From Xylophilus ampelinus (GTDB lineage: Bacteria > Pseudomonadota > Gammaproteobacteria > Burkholderiales > Burkholderiaceae_C): 64,000 nt of DNA. Where the stretch lies: the NCBI RefSeq assembly GCF_003217575.1, contig NZ_QJTC01000008.1, forward strand, positions 62,001 to 126,000, given 5' to 3'. Positions 41,102 through 54,179 of the stretch are shown one piece after another. Positions within the stretch are counted from its first letter, which is position 1. The number at the start of each line of letters is the position of its first letter. The position numbers were made by a program, and so were the translations under genes. The notes under the pieces were generated by a model, which searched no databases, was not told the origin of the DNA, and worked only from the letters and a program-made list of their open reading frames with translations.

Positions 41102-42276
41102 GGGGCGTGCGGGCCGCCGGGCGGCGGGTTCGGTGACAGGGGAAGAAGCGGCGCGCCCCGCGCCAGCAGCTCGGCCAGCGCGGGGCGGTGGTGGCCGTCG
41201 CGGCCGGTCAGGGCGCGGGCGTGCCAGAGGGCGTGCACGATCGCCTGCTCGGTGCTGTCCGCCACCGCCTGGAAGAGCGGGTCGAGCAGCGCGTCGTGCA
41301 GCATCGCGACGGCGGGCATCGGCCGCGCGGGATCGGCGGGCACGGTGTAGGCGGTGGAAAAGGCCAGCGCGATGTCGCCGCTGCCGTGGCCGAAGACCGA
41401 GCCGGTGCGCGCCAGGCCGGCACCGGCGCGCAGGGCCAGCCGCCGCAGCTGCCGGGCGTCGAGCGGCGCGTCGGTGGCGACCAGCAGGATGATCGAGCCG
41501 CGTTCGGGTGCATCGGTGTCGTCGGCGTTAAGTCTGGTGCGCAAGGCGCCGGGTGCGTCGCGGAGGTCGGCATTGCCAGGGCCGGGCTGCGGACCGTCTG
41601 CGATCCGTGCGGCCAGTGTGGCGCCGACCGCGTGGCCCGCCAGCACCAGTTGCGGCAACCGACCGTAGTTCGCCAGCACCAGCGCGCCCACCGTGCGGGG
41701 GCTCCCGTCGCCGACCGATGCGATGCGGGACGCGGTGCCGATGCCGCCCTTCATCTGGAAGCTCGACATGCCCCGGCCCGCACCCACCGCGCCCTGTCCG
41801 ACCTGTGTGCTGCAGGCGTCCAGTGCCTGCCGGTAGTGCACCTCGGTCACCGCCATCCGCTGGATGTCGTTCAGGTAACCGTCGTTGCATTCGAAAACCA
41901 GCGGGTTCACCGTCGGCAGCGCGCGGCCGGTGGCGGGGTTGTGCGCGATGCAGGCGCGCACCTGAGCCGTCGCCACGCTGCCGACGGCGAAGGTGTTGGT
42001 CAGCGCGATCGGCGTCTCCAGCGTGCCGATTTCCTCCACCTGCACCAGGCCCACGCTCTTGCCGAAGCCGTTGAGCACGACGGCCGCGGCCGGCACCTTG
42101 TCGCGGAAAGGGTCGCCGCCGTGCGGTCGCACCACGGTCACCCCGGTCTGCACCTCGCCTTCGGCCAGCGTGCAGTGGCCGACGGTGACACCCGCCACGT
42201 CGGTGATCGCGTCGCGCGAACCGGCGGGCAGCGTGCCGACGACAGGCGGCCGGGGCCGCGGCGTTGCCAGGATCAT
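41098..42276 (-). CDS. P1 family peptidase (DmpA-like aminopeptidase)
   Basis: A 392-residue N-terminal-nucleophile peptidase of the DmpA/P1 (S58) family. The N-terminus [15 protein letters not shown] and the central [19 protein letters not shown] are typical. The expected self-cleavage site is the Gly-Ser in [15 protein letters not shown], where Ser becomes the nucleophile of the beta chain. Related enzymes release N-terminal L- or D-residues, or beta-amino acids, from peptides. It overlaps both the permease upstream and the M55 gene downstream by four bases. Confidence 0.88.
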   Translation of the reverse strand: MILATPRPRPPVVGTLPAGSRDAITDVAGVTVGHCTLAEGEVQTGVTVVRPHGGDPFRDKVPAAAVVLNGFGKSVGLVQVEEIGTLETPIALTNTFAVGSVATAQVRACIAHNPATGRALPTVNPLVFECNDGYLNDIQRMAVTEVHYRQALDACSTQVGQGAVGAGRGMSSFQMKGGIGTASRIASVGDGSPRTVGALVLANYGRLPQLVLAGHAVGATLAARIADGPQPGPGNADLRDAPGALRTRLNADDTDAPERGSIILLVATDAPLDARQLRRLALRAGAGLARTGSVFGHGSGDIALAFSTAYTVPADPARPMPAVAMLHDALLDPLFQAVADSTEQAIVHALWHARALTGRDGHHRPALAELLARGAPLLPLSPNPPPGGPHAP

Positions 42277-43214
42277 GTGCGGTCGATCTTGGGGTCGAGC
42301 GCGTCGCGCAGGCCGTCGCCCAGCAGGTTGAAGGCGAGCACGGTGAAGAAGATCGCCAGGCTCGGGAACAGCGCCACGTGCGGCGCGTTGACCATGTCGG
42401 CCCGCGCCTCGTTGAGCATCGCGCCCCACTCGGGCGTCGGCGGCTGGGCGCCCATGCCCAGGAAGGACAGGCTGGCCGCGGTGATGATCGAGGTGCCGAC
42501 GCGCATCGTGAAATACACCACGATCGACGAGATGGTGCCCGGCAGGATGTGGCGGGCGACGATGGTCCAGTCGGATGCGCCGATGCTGCGCGCCGACTCG
42601 ATGTAGGTCATCTGCTTCAACACCAGCGTGTTGCCGCGCACCAGCCGTGCGAACGCCGGCACGCTGAACACCGCCACCGCGACGACCACGTTGGTCATGC
42701 TGCTGCCCAGGATCGCCACCACGCCGAGCGCCAGCAGGATGCCGGGAAAGGCGAACAGCACGTCCGAGATGCGCATCACGATCCGGTCCCACCAGCCTTC
42801 GTAGTAGCCGGCCAGCAGGCCGAGCACGGTGCCGATCGCGCCGCCCGCCGCCACCGACAGGAAGCCCGCGGCCAGCGAGATGCGCGCGCCCATCAGGATG
42901 CGGCTGAAGATGTCGCGGCCGAGCGGATCGACGCCGAACCAGTGCATCGCCGACGGGCCGTCGTTGAGGCGGTCGTAGTCGAAGTAGTTCTCGGCGTCGA
43001 AGGGCACCAGCCAGGGCGCCAGCACCGCGACGGCCACCAGCAGCAGCACGAAGGCCAGCGCGGCGACGGCCACGTGCTGCTTCCTGAACTTGCGCCAGAA
43101 CTCGCGCCAGGGCGTGCGGACCGCGCCGGCCGAGGCCGATTGCGCGGTGGCGGCGACGGAGGCCGCCGCGGTCTGCGCCGCGTCGGGCGGGGTGGGGATG
43201 GAGGGCGTGGTCAT
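42273..43214 (-). CDS. gsiD: Peptide/glutathione ABC permease, GsiD/DppC-like
   Basis: A 313-residue inner-membrane permease of the DppC family with six predicted membrane segments. Landmarks are the N-terminal OppC-type segment, [24 protein letters not shown] and the EAA loop [21 protein letters not shown]. The N-terminal 35 residues are an Ala/Thr-rich tail. The gsi name rests on gene order (iaaA-gsiABCD as in E. coli) rather than on substrate evidence. Confidence 0.82.
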   Translation of the reverse strand: MTTPSIPTPPDAAQTAAASVAATAQSASAGAVRTPWREFWRKFRKQHVAVAALAFVLLLVAVAVLAPWLVPFDAENYFDYDRLNDGPSAMHWFGVDPLGRDIFSRILMGARISLAAGFLSVAAGGAIGTVLGLLAGYYEGWWDRIVMRISDVLFAFPGILLALGVVAILGSSMTNVVVAVAVFSVPAFARLVRGNTLVLKQMTYIESARSIGASDWTIVARHILPGTISSIVVYFTMRVGTSIITAASLSFLGMGAQPPTPEWGAMLNEARADMVNAPHVALFPSLAIFFTVLAFNLLGDGLRDALDPKIDRT

Positions 43215-43239
43215 GCCGGGTACCTCGGGGCAGGTGCGT

Positions 43240-44160
43240 TCACTTGTAGCGAATCGTGGGGTTGATGAAGCCGTAGAGCACGTCCACCACCAGGTTGATG
43301 AGGATGAATTCCAGCGAGAACAGCAGCACCAGCGTCTGGATCACCGGGTAGTCGCGCATGGTCACCGCATCGACCAGCAGGCGGCCGAGGCCGGGCCAGT
43401 TGAAGACCATCTCGACCACGATCGAGCCGCCCAGCAGGAAGCCGAACTGCAGGCCCATCATGGTGACCACCGGGATCAGCGCGTTGCGCAGGCAGTGCTT
43501 GAGGACGAACACCCGCTCGTTCAGGCCCTTGGCGCGCGCGGTGCGCACGAAATCTTCCTGCACCACCTCGACGAAGGAGGCGCGGGTGAAGCGCGCCATC
43601 ACCGCCGCCACCGCCGCGCCCAGGGTGAGCGAGGGCAGGATGTAGTGCTGCCAGGTCGCGGCGCCCACGGTGGGCAGCCAGCCGAGCCGCACCGAGAACA
43701 GCTGCATCAGCGTCATGCCCAGCGCGAAGGCCGGGAACGAGATGCCCGAGACCGCCAGCGTCATGCCGAGCCGGTCGGGCCACTGGTTGCGGTAGACCGC
43801 CGAGACGATGCCGATGCCCATGCCGAAAACCACCGACCACGCCATGCTGGTGATGGTCAGCAGCAGCGTGGGCATGAAGCGCTCGCCGATCTCGGCGGCC
43901 ACCGGCCGGCGGGTCCGGATCGAGGTGCCGAAGTCCCCCTGCACCATGCGCGAGAAGAAATGCACGAACTGCTCGGGCAGCGGCCGGTCGAGGCCCAGCT
44001 CCTGGCGCACGAGCTGCACCGCGGCTTCGTCGGCGTCCGCGCCCGCCGCCAGGCGCGCGGGGTCGCCCGGCAGCATGTGGACGAACAGGAACACCAGGAC
44101 CGCCACGATCAGCAAGGTGGGCAGCAGCCCCAGCAATCGTTTGAGGGAGTAGTTCAGCAT
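43240..44160 (-). CDS. gsiC: Peptide/glutathione ABC permease, GsiC/DppB-like
   Basis: A 306-residue DppB-family permease: an N-terminal membrane segment ([23 protein letters not shown]), [11 protein letters not shown], and the EAA loop [26 protein letters not shown]. It forms the membrane channel with GsiD. 20 bp after gsiB and 25 bp before gsiD. Confidence 0.83.
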   Translation of the reverse strand: MLNYSLKRLLGLLPTLLIVAVLVFLFVHMLPGDPARLAAGADADEAAVQLVRQELGLDRPLPEQFVHFFSRMVQGDFGTSIRTRRPVAAEIGERFMPTLLLTITSMAWSVVFGMGIGIVSAVYRNQWPDRLGMTLAVSGISFPAFALGMTLMQLFSVRLGWLPTVGAATWQHYILPSLTLGAAVAAVMARFTRASFVEVVQEDFVRTARAKGLNERVFVLKHCLRNALIPVVTMMGLQFGFLLGGSIVVEMVFNWPGLGRLLVDAVTMRDYPVIQTLVLLFSLEFILINLVVDVLYGFINPTIRYK

Positions 44161-44180
44161 GGGATGCGGCGCCGCGGCGC

Positions 44181-45740
44181 TTACTTCAGCGCGATCTCGT
44201 CGCTGTTGATGTTGCCGTCGGGCATGACGTAGACACCCGAGAGGCGCTTGGCATGGGCATAGAGCACTTCCTCGGTCACCAGCGGAATGCGCGGCAGATC
44301 CTTGGCGAGTTGTTCCTGCGCGGTCTTGTAGAGCGCGGCACGTTCCGCGCCGTCATTGGTGATGAGCGCCTTGGCGACGGATTCGTCGAACACCGGGTTG
44401 CTGTAGAAGGCGTAGTTCGCCAGCTTCGGTGCCCAGGATTCGGTCGAGAACAGCGGGCGCAGCGCCCAGTCGGCCTCGCCGGTGGACGAGGACCAGCCGA
44501 CGTAGTGCATGCGCAGCTTGGACGTCTTCGGGTCGGGCCAGGAGTCGACCAGTTCCACCCGCTTGCCGGGCTCCAACGCTTCCACCGTCACCTTGATGCC
44601 CACCTGCTGCAATTGTTGCTGCAGGAACTGGATCACCTTCTGGCTGGTGGTGTTGGTGTAGTGGCTCCACAGCACCGATTCGAAGCCGTTCGGGAAGCCG
44701 GCCTCTTTCAGCAGGTCCTTGGCCTTCTGCACGTCGTAGGGAATCGGCCGCATCTTCACCGCGTATTCCACGCCCTGCGGCACGAAGCCCTGGGCCGGGA
44801 ACGCATAGCCGTTGAAGGCGACCTTGGCCAGCGCGTCCTTGTTGATAGCATAGCCGATGGCTTCACGCACCTTCGGGTTGTCGAACGGCTTCTGCAGCAG
44901 ATTGAAGGTGAGGAAGCGCTGGATGATGGACGGCGAGGAAACGACCTCCACCTTGTCGCTCTTCTTGAGCGTGGCGATCTGCTCGTAGGGCAGGGTGAAG
45001 GCGAAGTCGGCCTCGCCGGTCTGCAGCATGGCGGCACGGGTGTTGTTCTCGATCACCGGCTTCCAGGTGATCTGGTCGACCTTGGGATAGCCCTGCTTCC
45101 AGTAGCCGGCGTACTTCTTGCCCACGATGGCCTCCGTCTGCTTCCATTCGACGAACTCGAACGGGCCGGTGCCGACCGGATGGAACGCGATGTCCTTGCT
45201 GCCCCACTTGGCCAGCGCGGCGGGCGAGATCATCGCGGCCGAGGCGTGCGCCAGCGTGTTGATGAACGGGCCGAAGGGCTCTTTGAGCGTGATGCGCAGG
45301 GTCTGCGGAGCGACCGCCTCGACCTTGGCCACCCGGTTGAACTGGTTGGCGCGCAGCAGCCGGTTGGCGGGGTCCATCACCCGGTCGAGGGTGGCCTTGG
45401 CGGCGGCGGCGTTGAAGTCGGTGCCGTCGTGGAACTTCACGCCCTGGCGCAGCTTGAAGGTGTAGACCAGGCCGTCCTTCGACATCTCGTAGCTCTCGGC
45501 CAGCACGTTCTTGATCTTCAGGTCCTTGTCGAACTGGAACAGACCTTCGTAGAAGCTCTTGGTGACGGCCGTTGTGATGGTCGTGTTGGTGTTGTAGGGG
45601 TCGAGCGTCTCGGGCTGTTGGTAGATGGCCAGCACCGCGTTGCCGGCCGCCAGCACGGAGCCGGACGCGGCCAGGGCCGCCAGGGCCGCCAGGGCCATCA
45701 GGCCCTGGGCGATGCGGCGGGAGGAGAGGGTCTTTTGCAT
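44181..45740 (-). CDS. gsiB: Periplasmic peptide/glutathione-binding protein, GsiB-like
   Basis: A 519-residue family 5 solute-binding protein (SBP_bac_5) with a Sec signal peptide built from repeated Leu-Ala-Ala units. The mature part has the family signature region ([21 protein letters not shown]). Sequence and gene order fit the glutathione-binding GsiB, but dipeptide or murein-peptide binding is possible. 88 bp separate it from gsiA, enough for an internal signal. Confidence 0.82.
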   Translation of the reverse strand: MQKTLSSRRIAQGLMALAALAALAASGSVLAAGNAVLAIYQQPETLDPYNTNTTITTAVTKSFYEGLFQFDKDLKIKNVLAESYEMSKDGLVYTFKLRQGVKFHDGTDFNAAAAKATLDRVMDPANRLLRANQFNRVAKVEAVAPQTLRITLKEPFGPFINTLAHASAAMISPAALAKWGSKDIAFHPVGTGPFEFVEWKQTEAIVGKKYAGYWKQGYPKVDQITWKPVIENNTRAAMLQTGEADFAFTLPYEQIATLKKSDKVEVVSSPSIIQRFLTFNLLQKPFDNPKVREAIGYAINKDALAKVAFNGYAFPAQGFVPQGVEYAVKMRPIPYDVQKAKDLLKEAGFPNGFESVLWSHYTNTTSQKVIQFLQQQLQQVGIKVTVEALEPGKRVELVDSWPDPKTSKLRMHYVGWSSSTGEADWALRPLFSTESWAPKLANYAFYSNPVFDESVAKALITNDGAERAALYKTAQEQLAKDLPRIPLVTEEVLYAHAKRLSGVYVMPDGNINSDEIALK

Positions 45741-45828
45741 GTGTAACTCCGATGGGACAGAAAACGAAGGCGGAAGTCGCGAGGGGGGAAGCGGCTAGTA
45801 GGGGCCTGCGAACGCGGACGCGGGTCGC

Positions 45829-47724
<1,896 letters not shown>

Positions 47725-47762
47725 GGCGGTGCGTCAGGAAGCGGAAGGCGGGCGGAAAAGGC

Positions 47763-48758
47763 TCAGCCGAAGATGGCGGTCCGCGGCTCGTCGCCGACGG
47801 CGGCATGGCCGCGGTACATGCCTTCGGTGTTGAAGGGCAGGGCGACGTTGCCGTGGCGGTCCACCGCGATCAGGCCGCCCCGGCCGCCGAGGGGCGGCAG
47901 GGAGCGGTGCACCACCGCGTCGGCCGCGTCGGCCAGCGATGCGCCGCCGTAGGCCATGCGGGCGCAGACGTCGTGGGCGGCGACCACGCGGATGAACATC
48001 TCGCCGCTGCCGGTGCAGGAGACGGCTGCGGTGCGGTCGTCGGCATAGGTGCCGGCGCCGATCAGCGGCGAATCGCCGATGCGGCCGACGCGCTTGGCGG
48101 TCATGCCGCCGGTGGAGGTGGCGGCGGCCAGGTGGCCGTGCAGGTCGAGCGCCACCGCGCCGACGGTGCCGAACTTGCGGTCTTCGTCGAGCGGTGCGAC
48201 GGCCGCTTCTGGCGACGCTGGCGCCGACGCGGCGGCGCCGTCGTGGTCGAGCACCGCGCCTGTGTCGGAGGCGATGGCACGGTGCAGCTGGGCACGGCGC
48301 GCGTCGGTAGAGAAATAGGCAGGGTCGACCATCTCCAGTCCGGCATCGGCCGCGAAGGCCTCGGCGCCCGCACCGGCCAGCAGCACATGCTCGCCGTGCT
48401 GCAGCACCGCGCGGGCGGCGCGTACCGGCCGGCGCACCCGGGCCACGCCGGCGACGGCACCGGCGGCGAGCGTAGCGCCGTCCATCACCGCGGCATCGAG
48501 CTCGTGCGTCTCGGCGCGGGTGAACACGGCACCGCGTCCGGCGTTGAAGTAGGGGCAGTCCTCCAGAAGTTCGACCGCATGCGTCACCGCATCGAGCGCG
48601 CTTGCGCCGCCGGCCAGCAGCGCTTGGGCGGAGACGAGGATGCGGCGCAGGGCGGCGTGGTAGGCGGCCTGCTGCGTGTCGTCCATCGCGGCGCGGGTGA
48701 GGGTGCCGGCGCCGCCGTGGATCGCGATCACGGCGCGGAAAGGGGGAGCGGCGGTCAT
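47763..48758 (-). CDS. iaaA: Isoaspartyl peptidase/L-asparaginase (IaaA-like)
   Basis: A 331-residue Ntn-hydrolase of the type III asparaginase family. The N-terminus [21 protein letters not shown] and the autocleavage site with nucleophile Thr198 in [10 protein letters not shown] are present. It hydrolyses isoaspartyl dipeptides and asparagine. Adjacent to gsiABCD as in E. coli. The linker just before the cleavage site is Ala/Pro-rich. ATG 48758 overlaps the regulator's stop. Confidence 0.88.
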   Translation of the reverse strand: MTAAPPFRAVIAIHGGAGTLTRAAMDDTQQAAYHAALRRILVSAQALLAGGASALDAVTHAVELLEDCPYFNAGRGAVFTRAETHELDAAVMDGATLAAGAVAGVARVRRPVRAARAVLQHGEHVLLAGAGAEAFAADAGLEMVDPAYFSTDARRAQLHRAIASDTGAVLDHDGAAASAPASPEAAVAPLDEDRKFGTVGAVALDLHGHLAAATSTGGMTAKRVGRIGDSPLIGAGTYADDRTAAVSCTGSGEMFIRVVAAHDVCARMAYGGASLADAADAVVHRSLPPLGGRGGLIAVDRHGNVALPFNTEGMYRGHAAVGDEPRTAIFG

Positions 48759-49714
48759 CGGGTCTTGCGGGAAGTCGGGGGCGCCGCGGCACCGGGGCCG
48801 GAGCGGTCGGGTGCTGTGCCGCGCATGGCGTCGGTGCCGGCCTCGTGAAGCCAGGGCAGCACCGCCTCGGTCATCTCGGCGGCGGATTGCAGCGGATGCG
48901 GTGCGCTGTGCGCCACGGCACTCGACAACGCTTCGATCAGCGCCAGCACGCTCGAGTCCGAATTGGCCGCGTACTGGTTTTCGGTGCAGGCGAACAGGCA
49001 GACCTGCGCCAGCGGCGCGAGCGGCGAGCGGGCATCGTCGGTCAGCGCCAGTACCGGCACGCCGCGGCGGCGGGCCTCGCGGGCCAGCAGCACCGTGTCC
49101 GTGCTGTAGCGCGGATAGGCGATCGCCACGAGCAGGTCGTCGGCCCCCATGCGCGGCAGCAGTCGGCCGCCGTAGGAGGCGCCGCCCACGCCGGCCAGCA
49201 GCTGCACGTTGTCGCAATACGGGTCGATGCCGCGTTGCAGCAGCCCGCCCAGCCAGCCGCTGGCGCCGTAGCCGGCGATGTAGATGCGGCGCGCGCCCAG
49301 CAGGGCCTGCACGGCGCGCTCGCAGGCGACGGCGTCGAGCGCGTCGCGGGTCTTCTCGATGTTGCGGTGCGATTCGTCGAGCGCGGCGGCGAACACCTCG
49401 GCCACCGTGGAAGGCTGGGCCAGCCGGGTGCGCAGCTTCTCCACCGGCGCCAGCGTGGCCTCGAAGCTGCGGACCAGCTCGGCCCGCAGCTGCGCATAGC
49501 CCTCCAGCCCGATCGCGCGGGCGAAGCGGTTGGCGGTGGCGACCGACACGTCGACCTGGGCCGCCAGCGCCTCCACCGGCACGGTCGCGACCTGCAGCGG
49601 ATGCGCCAGCACATGGTCGGCGATCTTCTGGTGGGAGCGGGTCAGGGCTGGCCGGGCGCGGGCGATGCGCTGGGCGATGGTGGGCGGACGGTCCGATGGA
49701 GTGGGCGGTTGCAC
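48755..49714 (-). CDS. MurR/RpiR family transcriptional regulator
   Basis: About 319 residues from GTG 49714, or 339 from GTG 49774; neither start has a strong ribosome-binding site. The N-terminal HTH_6 domain (RIARARPALTRSHQKIADHVLAHP through VSVATANRFARAIGL) is followed by a SIS sugar-phosphate-type sensor domain (IYIAGYGASGWLGGLL, LLVAIAYPRYSTDTV). It probably controls the peptide-uptake operon, of which it is the first gene, and may autoregulate through the palindrome just upstream. Confidence 0.85.
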   Translation of the reverse strand: MQPPTPSDRPPTIAQRIARARPALTRSHQKIADHVLAHPLQVATVPVEALAAQVDVSVATANRFARAIGLEGYAQLRAELVRSFEATLAPVEKLRTRLAQPSTVAEVFAAALDESHRNIEKTRDALDAVACERAVQALLGARRIYIAGYGASGWLGGLLQRGIDPYCDNVQLLAGVGGASYGGRLLPRMGADDLLVAIAYPRYSTDTVLLAREARRRGVPVLALTDDARSPLAPLAQVCLFACTENQYAANSDSSVLALIEALSSAVAHSAPHPLQSAAEMTEAVLPWLHEAGTDAMRGTAPDRSGPGAAAPPTSRKTR

Positions 49715-49757
49715 GGTGCGGGGGAAAGAAAGATGACGATGTCGTGAAAAAGCGGAC

Positions 49758-49773
49758 TGAGAAAATTCTCTCA
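49758..49773. promoter_or_regulatory. Candidate operator for the RpiR-type regulator
   Basis: TGAGAAAATTCTCTCA is a near-palindrome (arms TGAGA and TCTCA perfect, 14 of 16 positions symmetric) in an AT-rich gap between the divergent regulator gene and hisI. Its position fits autoregulation by the RpiR-type protein. Confidence 0.4.
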
Positions 49774-49858
49774 CGGCTTTTGGAAAATAGATATTTTTAT
49801 ATCATTCGGTGCACGGGGCACCGAAAGGGTGCGCATGCAAATCGCCGACAATCGTCCG

Positions 49859-50248
49859 ATGAACTGGCTCGACGAAGTGAAATGGGACGCGCAGGGACTC
49901 GTGCCCGTGATCGCGCAGGAACAGGGCAGCAACGATGTCCTGATGTTCGCCTGGATGAACCGCGAGGCGCTGCGGAAAACGGCCGAGCTGGGCCGCGGCG
50001 TCTACTGGAGCCGGTCGCGCCACCGCCTCTGGTTCAAGGGCGAGGAATCGGGCCACGTGCAGACGGTCCACGAGATCCGGATCGACTGCGACAACGACGT
50101 GGTGCTGCTGAAAATCACCCAGGAAGGCCATGCGCCCGGCATCGCCTGCCACACCGGCCGCCATAGCTGCTTCTTCAGCGTGCTCAAGGATGGTGCGTGG
50201 ACGCCGGTCGATCCGGTCTTGAAAGACCCCGAATCCATCTACAAGTGA
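49859..50248 (+). CDS. hisI: Phosphoribosyl-AMP cyclohydrolase
   Basis: A 129-residue monofunctional zinc enzyme, third step of histidine synthesis (hydrolysis of PR-AMP). Landmarks are [34 protein letters not shown], the metal-binding DCDNDVVLL and the Cys-rich [16 protein letters not shown] 49859 (MNWLDEVKW) matches the family N-terminus. ATG 49835, which has GAAAGGG upstream, would add eight residues and is a serious alternative. Confidence 0.93.
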   Translation: MNWLDEVKWDAQGLVPVIAQEQGSNDVLMFAWMNREALRKTAELGRGVYWSRSRHRLWFKGEESGHVQTVHEIRIDCDNDVVLLKITQEGHAPGIACHTGRHSCFFSVLKDGAWTPVDPVLKDPESIYK

Positions 50249-50253
50249 GCGCC

Positions 50254-50652
50254 ATGGCCGCACCCACCCCTTCCGCCGTTTCCCAGGACGCGCTGGCGCG
50301 CCTGGCCGCCGTGATCGAAAGCCGCAAGACGGCCCACGGCGGCGACCCCGACAAGAGCTACGTCGCCCGTCTGCTGCACAAGGGCCCCGACGCCTTCCTG
50401 AAGAAGATCGGCGAGGAAGCCACCGAGGTGGTCATGGCCGCCAAGGACGCGGACCACGGCGGCGATGCCGGCAAGATCGTCTACGAGGTGGCCGACCTGT
50501 GGTTCCACTCGATGATCGCGCTGTCGCACTACGGCCTGACGCCGGCCCAGGTGATCGCCGAGCTGGAGCGCCGCGAGGGCACCAGCGGCATCGAAGAAAA
50601 AGCCCTGCGCAAGGCGCAGGACCGCGACGCTTCGGAGTCGGCGCCCCGCTGA
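50254..50652 (+). CDS. hisE: Phosphoribosyl-ATP pyrophosphatase
   Basis: A 132-residue monofunctional enzyme for the second step of histidine synthesis. The all-alpha MazG-like core is clear: [32 protein letters not shown] and [18 protein letters not shown]. Start ATG 50254, 5 bp after the hisI stop. In many Proteobacteria hisI and hisE are fused; here they are separate genes. Confidence 0.94.
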   Translation: MAAPTPSAVSQDALARLAAVIESRKTAHGGDPDKSYVARLLHKGPDAFLKKIGEEATEVVMAAKDADHGGDAGKIVYEVADLWFHSMIALSHYGLTPAQVIAELERREGTSGIEEKALRKAQDRDASESAPR

Positions 50653-50686
50653 TCCGGACCACCGCAAAAAACACAGGAGCGCACCC

Positions 50687-51100
50687 ATGGAACCCGACCG
50701 CTACTCCGCCGAATCCCTGCCGGCCCGCCAGGCCGCCGCCGACGGCTCGCTCGTCACCGTCGGCTGGATCAGCTACCTGCTGCACCTGGTGGTGGCGGTG
50801 GCCGCCGTATTGCCCGGCGCGCAGGTGTCGATCGCGATCCTGATCGTGGCGCTGCTGATCGACCTGGTGAAGCGCGGCGATGCCGAAGGCACCTGGCAGG
50901 CCTCGCATTTCCGCTGGCGCATCCGCTCGGTCATCTGGGCGGCGGTACTGTACCTGGTGACCTCGCCCCTCTGGCTGTTCTTCCTGATCCCCGGCTGGAT
51001 CGCCTGGATCGTCATCTCGATCTGGTTCCTCTACCGCATCGTGCTGGGCATGGTGCGGATGAACCGCCGCCAAGCGATGGAGACTTCGAGTGTCGTCTGA
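50687..51100 (+). CDS. Small membrane protein (DUF4870-like)
   Basis: A 137-residue protein with three or four hydrophobic segments (about residues 22-42, 45-61, 80-98, 101-120) and short charged termini. It resembles DUF4870-type inner-membrane proteins of unknown function. It overlaps the HIT gene by 11 bp and follows hisE by 34 bp, so it is likely in the same transcript. ACAGGAG precedes the ATG. Confidence 0.65.
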   Translation: MEPDRYSAESLPARQAAADGSLVTVGWISYLLHLVVAVAAVLPGAQVSIAILIVALLIDLVKRGDAEGTWQASHFRWRIRSVIWAAVLYLVTSPLWLFFLIPGWIAWIVISIWFLYRIVLGMVRMNRRQAMETSSVV

Positions 51101-51449
51101 TCCCGATTGCATCTTCTGCAGGCTCATCGCCGGCCAGATTCCGTCGCGCAAGGTCTACGAGGACGAGGACGTCTACGCCTTCCACGACATCCATCCGCAT
51201 GCGCCGGTGCACTTCATGATCGTGCCGCGCAAGCACATCCCGTCGCTGGCCCAGGCGCAGCCTGACGACCAGGCGCTGCTCGGCAAGATCCTGCTGCTGG
51301 CGCCGAAGCTGGCGCTGGAGCAGGGTTGCAAGCCGTATCCCGAGGGCGGCTTCAGGGTGGTGATCAATACCGGCGACGAGGGCGGGCAGGAGGTGCACCA
51401 CCTGCACGTGCATGTCCTGGGCGGCCCGCGCCCCTGGGCCAGGGGGTAG
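51090..51449 (+). CDS. HIT family nucleotide hydrolase
   Basis: A 119-residue histidine-triad protein (HinT-like). CIFCRLIAGQIPSRKVYEDE at the N-terminus and the triad HHLHVHV near the C-terminus are diagnostic. Such proteins hydrolyse phosphoramidate-linked AMP. The start is GTG 51090 inside the preceding gene. Positioned between the his genes and tatABC. Confidence 0.92.
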   Translation: MSSDPDCIFCRLIAGQIPSRKVYEDEDVYAFHDIHPHAPVHFMIVPRKHIPSLAQAQPDDQALLGKILLLAPKLALEQGCKPYPEGGFRVVINTGDEGGQEVHHLHVHVLGGPRPWARG

Positions 51450-51458
51450 CATGGGCCC

Positions 51459-51545
51459 ACCCCCAGGCTTCGCGCACTGCGTGTCGCTGCGCCAACCCCC
51501 TTCGAGGGGGCGACACCAGCGGTCCGGCGAAGCCGGTCCCGCAGT
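51459..51545. repeat. 87-bp dispersed repeat, copy 1
   Basis: The segment between the HIT gene and tatA recurs in reverse orientation at 56045-56133 with only scattered differences. It contains the self-complementary pair CCCCCTTCGAGGGGG (51496-51510) and a GGTCCGGCGAAGCCGGTCC hairpin (51521-51539). It is a non-coding mobile or REP-like element, and possibly a transcription end for the his-HIT transcript. Confidence 0.75.
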
Positions 51546-51597
51546 GTTTCCGGTCGTGTCGTCGCCTGTTCCGTCCGTGGGGCCTTCGGCGCCCGCC

Positions 51598-51603
51598 TAG
51601 AAT
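51598..51603 (+). promoter_or_regulatory. Possible -10 element for tatA
   Basis: TAGAAT lies 26 bp before the tatA ATG and is followed by a clear TAGGAG ribosome-binding site. No good -35 hexamer is visible at 17 bp spacing, so the call is weak. Confidence 0.3.
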
Positions 51604-51629
51604 CAGCGTCCCTACGTTAGGAGTCATCC

Positions 51630-51887
51630 ATGGGTTCGTTTTCCATCTGGCACTGGTTGATCGTGCTGCTCATCGTCGTCATGGTGTTCGGTACCAAGAA
51701 GCTCAAGAACATGGGCTCCGATCTGGGCGGCGCCGTGAAGGGCTTCAAGGACGGCATGAAGGACGGCACCGCGTCGGCCGACGCCCCGGCACCCGGCACG
51801 GCGGTGCCACCGGCTTCGTCGCATGTCGCGCACAGCGCCGCACCCGACAAGGCGCCGATCGACGTAGAGTCGAAGACCCGGTCTTGA
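51630..51887 (+). CDS. tatA: Twin-arginine translocase subunit TatA
   Basis: An 85-residue protein with one N-terminal membrane helix ([33 protein letters not shown]) followed by an amphipathic helix and an Ala/Pro-rich tail, the classical TatA layout. It forms the translocation pore that moves folded proteins such as the Rieske protein (petA, further along this window). Confidence 0.94.
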   Translation: MGSFSIWHWLIVLLIVVMVFGTKKLKNMGSDLGGAVKGFKDGMKDGTASADAPAPGTAVPPASSHVAHSAAPDKAPIDVESKTRS

Positions 51888-51911
51888 TCGCCCCGACGGC
51901 GCCCTGATCCC

Positions 51912-52391
51912 GTGATCGACATCGGTCTTTCCAAGATGGCGCTGATCGGCGCCGTCGCGCTGATCGTGATCGGCCCCGAGAAGCTGCCCCGCGTGGCACG
52001 CACCGTGGGCACGCTGCTCGGCAAGGCGCAGCGCTACGTCTCCGACGTCAAGGCCGAGGTCAACCGGTCGATGGAACTCGACGAGCTTCGCAAGATGAAG
52101 GACACGGTCGATAGCGCCGCACGCGAGGTGCACGACTCGGCCCGCACCCACGCCAGCGACTTCGAGAAGAGCTGGTCTGACGCGCCGGCGGCCACCGACG
52201 ACTACGGCAGCGGCAACAGCATCGCCCAGTCCGACGTGGCGCCGGCCTATCCGCAGTACCGGCATCCGAAGAAGAACTGGCGCCTGAAGCAGGGCGCCAC
52301 CCCGCAGTGGTACAAGGCCCGCAACGGCGTCCGCAGCAAAGCCTTGTCGGGAGCCGCCCGGGTGGCGCGCTACCGGCCCAAAGTTCACTGA
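51912..52391 (+). CDS. tatB: Twin-arginine translocase subunit TatB
   Basis: A 159-residue protein: N-terminal membrane helix with [30 protein letters not shown], where the conserved Glu and Pro mark TatB, then a long amphipathic helix and a basic C-terminal tail. With TatC it forms the signal-recognition complex. 24 bp after tatA. Confidence 0.94.
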   Translation: MIDIGLSKMALIGAVALIVIGPEKLPRVARTVGTLLGKAQRYVSDVKAEVNRSMELDELRKMKDTVDSAAREVHDSARTHASDFEKSWSDAPAATDDYGSGNSIAQSDVAPAYPQYRHPKKNWRLKQGATPQWYKARNGVRSKALSGAARVARYRPKVH

Positions 52392-52444
52392 CCTTTTCTT
52401 TCCTCGTGGCGCGGGCCCGGTGCCCGTCGCCGCACGACCGCCCC

Positions 52445-53236
52445 ATGTCCGATTCCTCACGCGACGACGAACTCGCCGGCACCGAGCAGCCCTTCGTGGC
52501 GCATCTCATGGAGTTGCGCGACCGGCTGGTCAAGGCGCTGATCGCGGTCGGCATCGCGGCGGCGGTGCTGTTTTTCTATCCCGGCCCCGGCCCGCTCTAC
52601 GACCTGCTGGCCGCGCCGCTGGTGCAGCACCTGCCCAAGGGCGCGACGCTGATCGCCACCTCGGTGATCTCGCCGTTCATGGTGCCGATCAAGATCCTGT
52701 TCATGGCGGCGTTCCTGGCGGCGCTGCCGGTGGTGCTCTACCAGGTATGGGCCTTCGTGGCGCCGGGCCTGTATTCGCACGAGAAGAAGCTGGTGCTGCC
52801 GCTGGTGATGTCGTCGACCTTCCTGTTCTTCGTGGGCGTGGCGTTCTGCTACTTCTTCGTCTTCGGCCAGGTGTTCGCCTTCATCCAGAGCTTCGCGCCC
52901 AAGAGCATCACGCCGGCGCCCGACATCGAGGAATACCTCAGTTTCGTGCTGACCATGTTCCTGGCCTTCGGCATCGCGTTCGAGGTGCCGATCGTGGTGG
53001 TGGTGCTGGCGCGGCTCGGCATCGTCAGCGTCGAGAAGCTGAAGTCCTTCCGCGGCTACTTCGTGGTGGGTGCGTTCATCGTGGCCGCCGTGGTGACGCC
53101 GCCCGACGTGGTGTCGCAGCTGTCGCTGGCGATCCCGATGTGCGTCCTGTACGAGGCCGGGCTCTGGGCCGCGCACTTCTTCATCAAGCACACCAAGGCG
53201 CCGGAAGACGAGGCCGAGACGACCGCCAGTTCCTGA
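52445..53236 (+). CDS. tatC: Twin-arginine translocase subunit TatC
   Basis: A 263-residue, six-segment membrane protein. FVAHLMELRDRLVKALIAVG at the N-terminus and the FYPGPGPLYDLLAAPL, YQVWAFVAPGLYSHEKK and VTPPDVVSQ regions are TatC signatures. It binds twin-arginine signal peptides. Start ATG 52445 is chosen by similarity; the upstream extension of the frame reads into tatB in another frame. Confidence 0.95.
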   Translation: MSDSSRDDELAGTEQPFVAHLMELRDRLVKALIAVGIAAAVLFFYPGPGPLYDLLAAPLVQHLPKGATLIATSVISPFMVPIKILFMAAFLAALPVVLYQVWAFVAPGLYSHEKKLVLPLVMSSTFLFFVGVAFCYFFVFGQVFAFIQSFAPKSITPAPDIEEYLSFVLTMFLAFGIAFEVPIVVVVLARLGIVSVEKLKSFRGYFVVGAFIVAAVVTPPDVVSQLSLAIPMCVLYEAGLWAAHFFIKHTKAPEDEAETTASS

Positions 53237-53300
53237 GCGGCGGCTGTCGGATGCTTCGGTGCATTTTGGGCATCGAACAGGCCTGGAGCCGGCGCGGGAC

Positions 53301-53330
53301 GCCGACTTCTAGCTATAGAAAATATAGCAA
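53301..53330. repeat. Short palindromic repeat, copy 4
   Basis: GCCGACTTCTAGCTATAGAA followed by AATATAGCAA, between the convergent tatC and livF. GCTAT and ATAGC form a perfect 5-bp stem. Same element as at 16902, 20152, 40190 and 61701. Otherwise the 220-bp gap here shows no gene. Confidence 0.7.
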
Positions 53331-53459
53331 ACCTGCACAGGGCGCCGGTCGTGTCCGCAGGCGCCTGGCCCGGTCGATCGATCTGCCGGTGGACGGAGCA
53401 GGGTGGAGCGCAGGCGTGCGTCTGCCTGCCCACCCAACCCCACGCGCCCACCCATCCGG

Positions 53460-54175
<716 letters not shown>

Positions 54176-54179
<4 letters not shown>

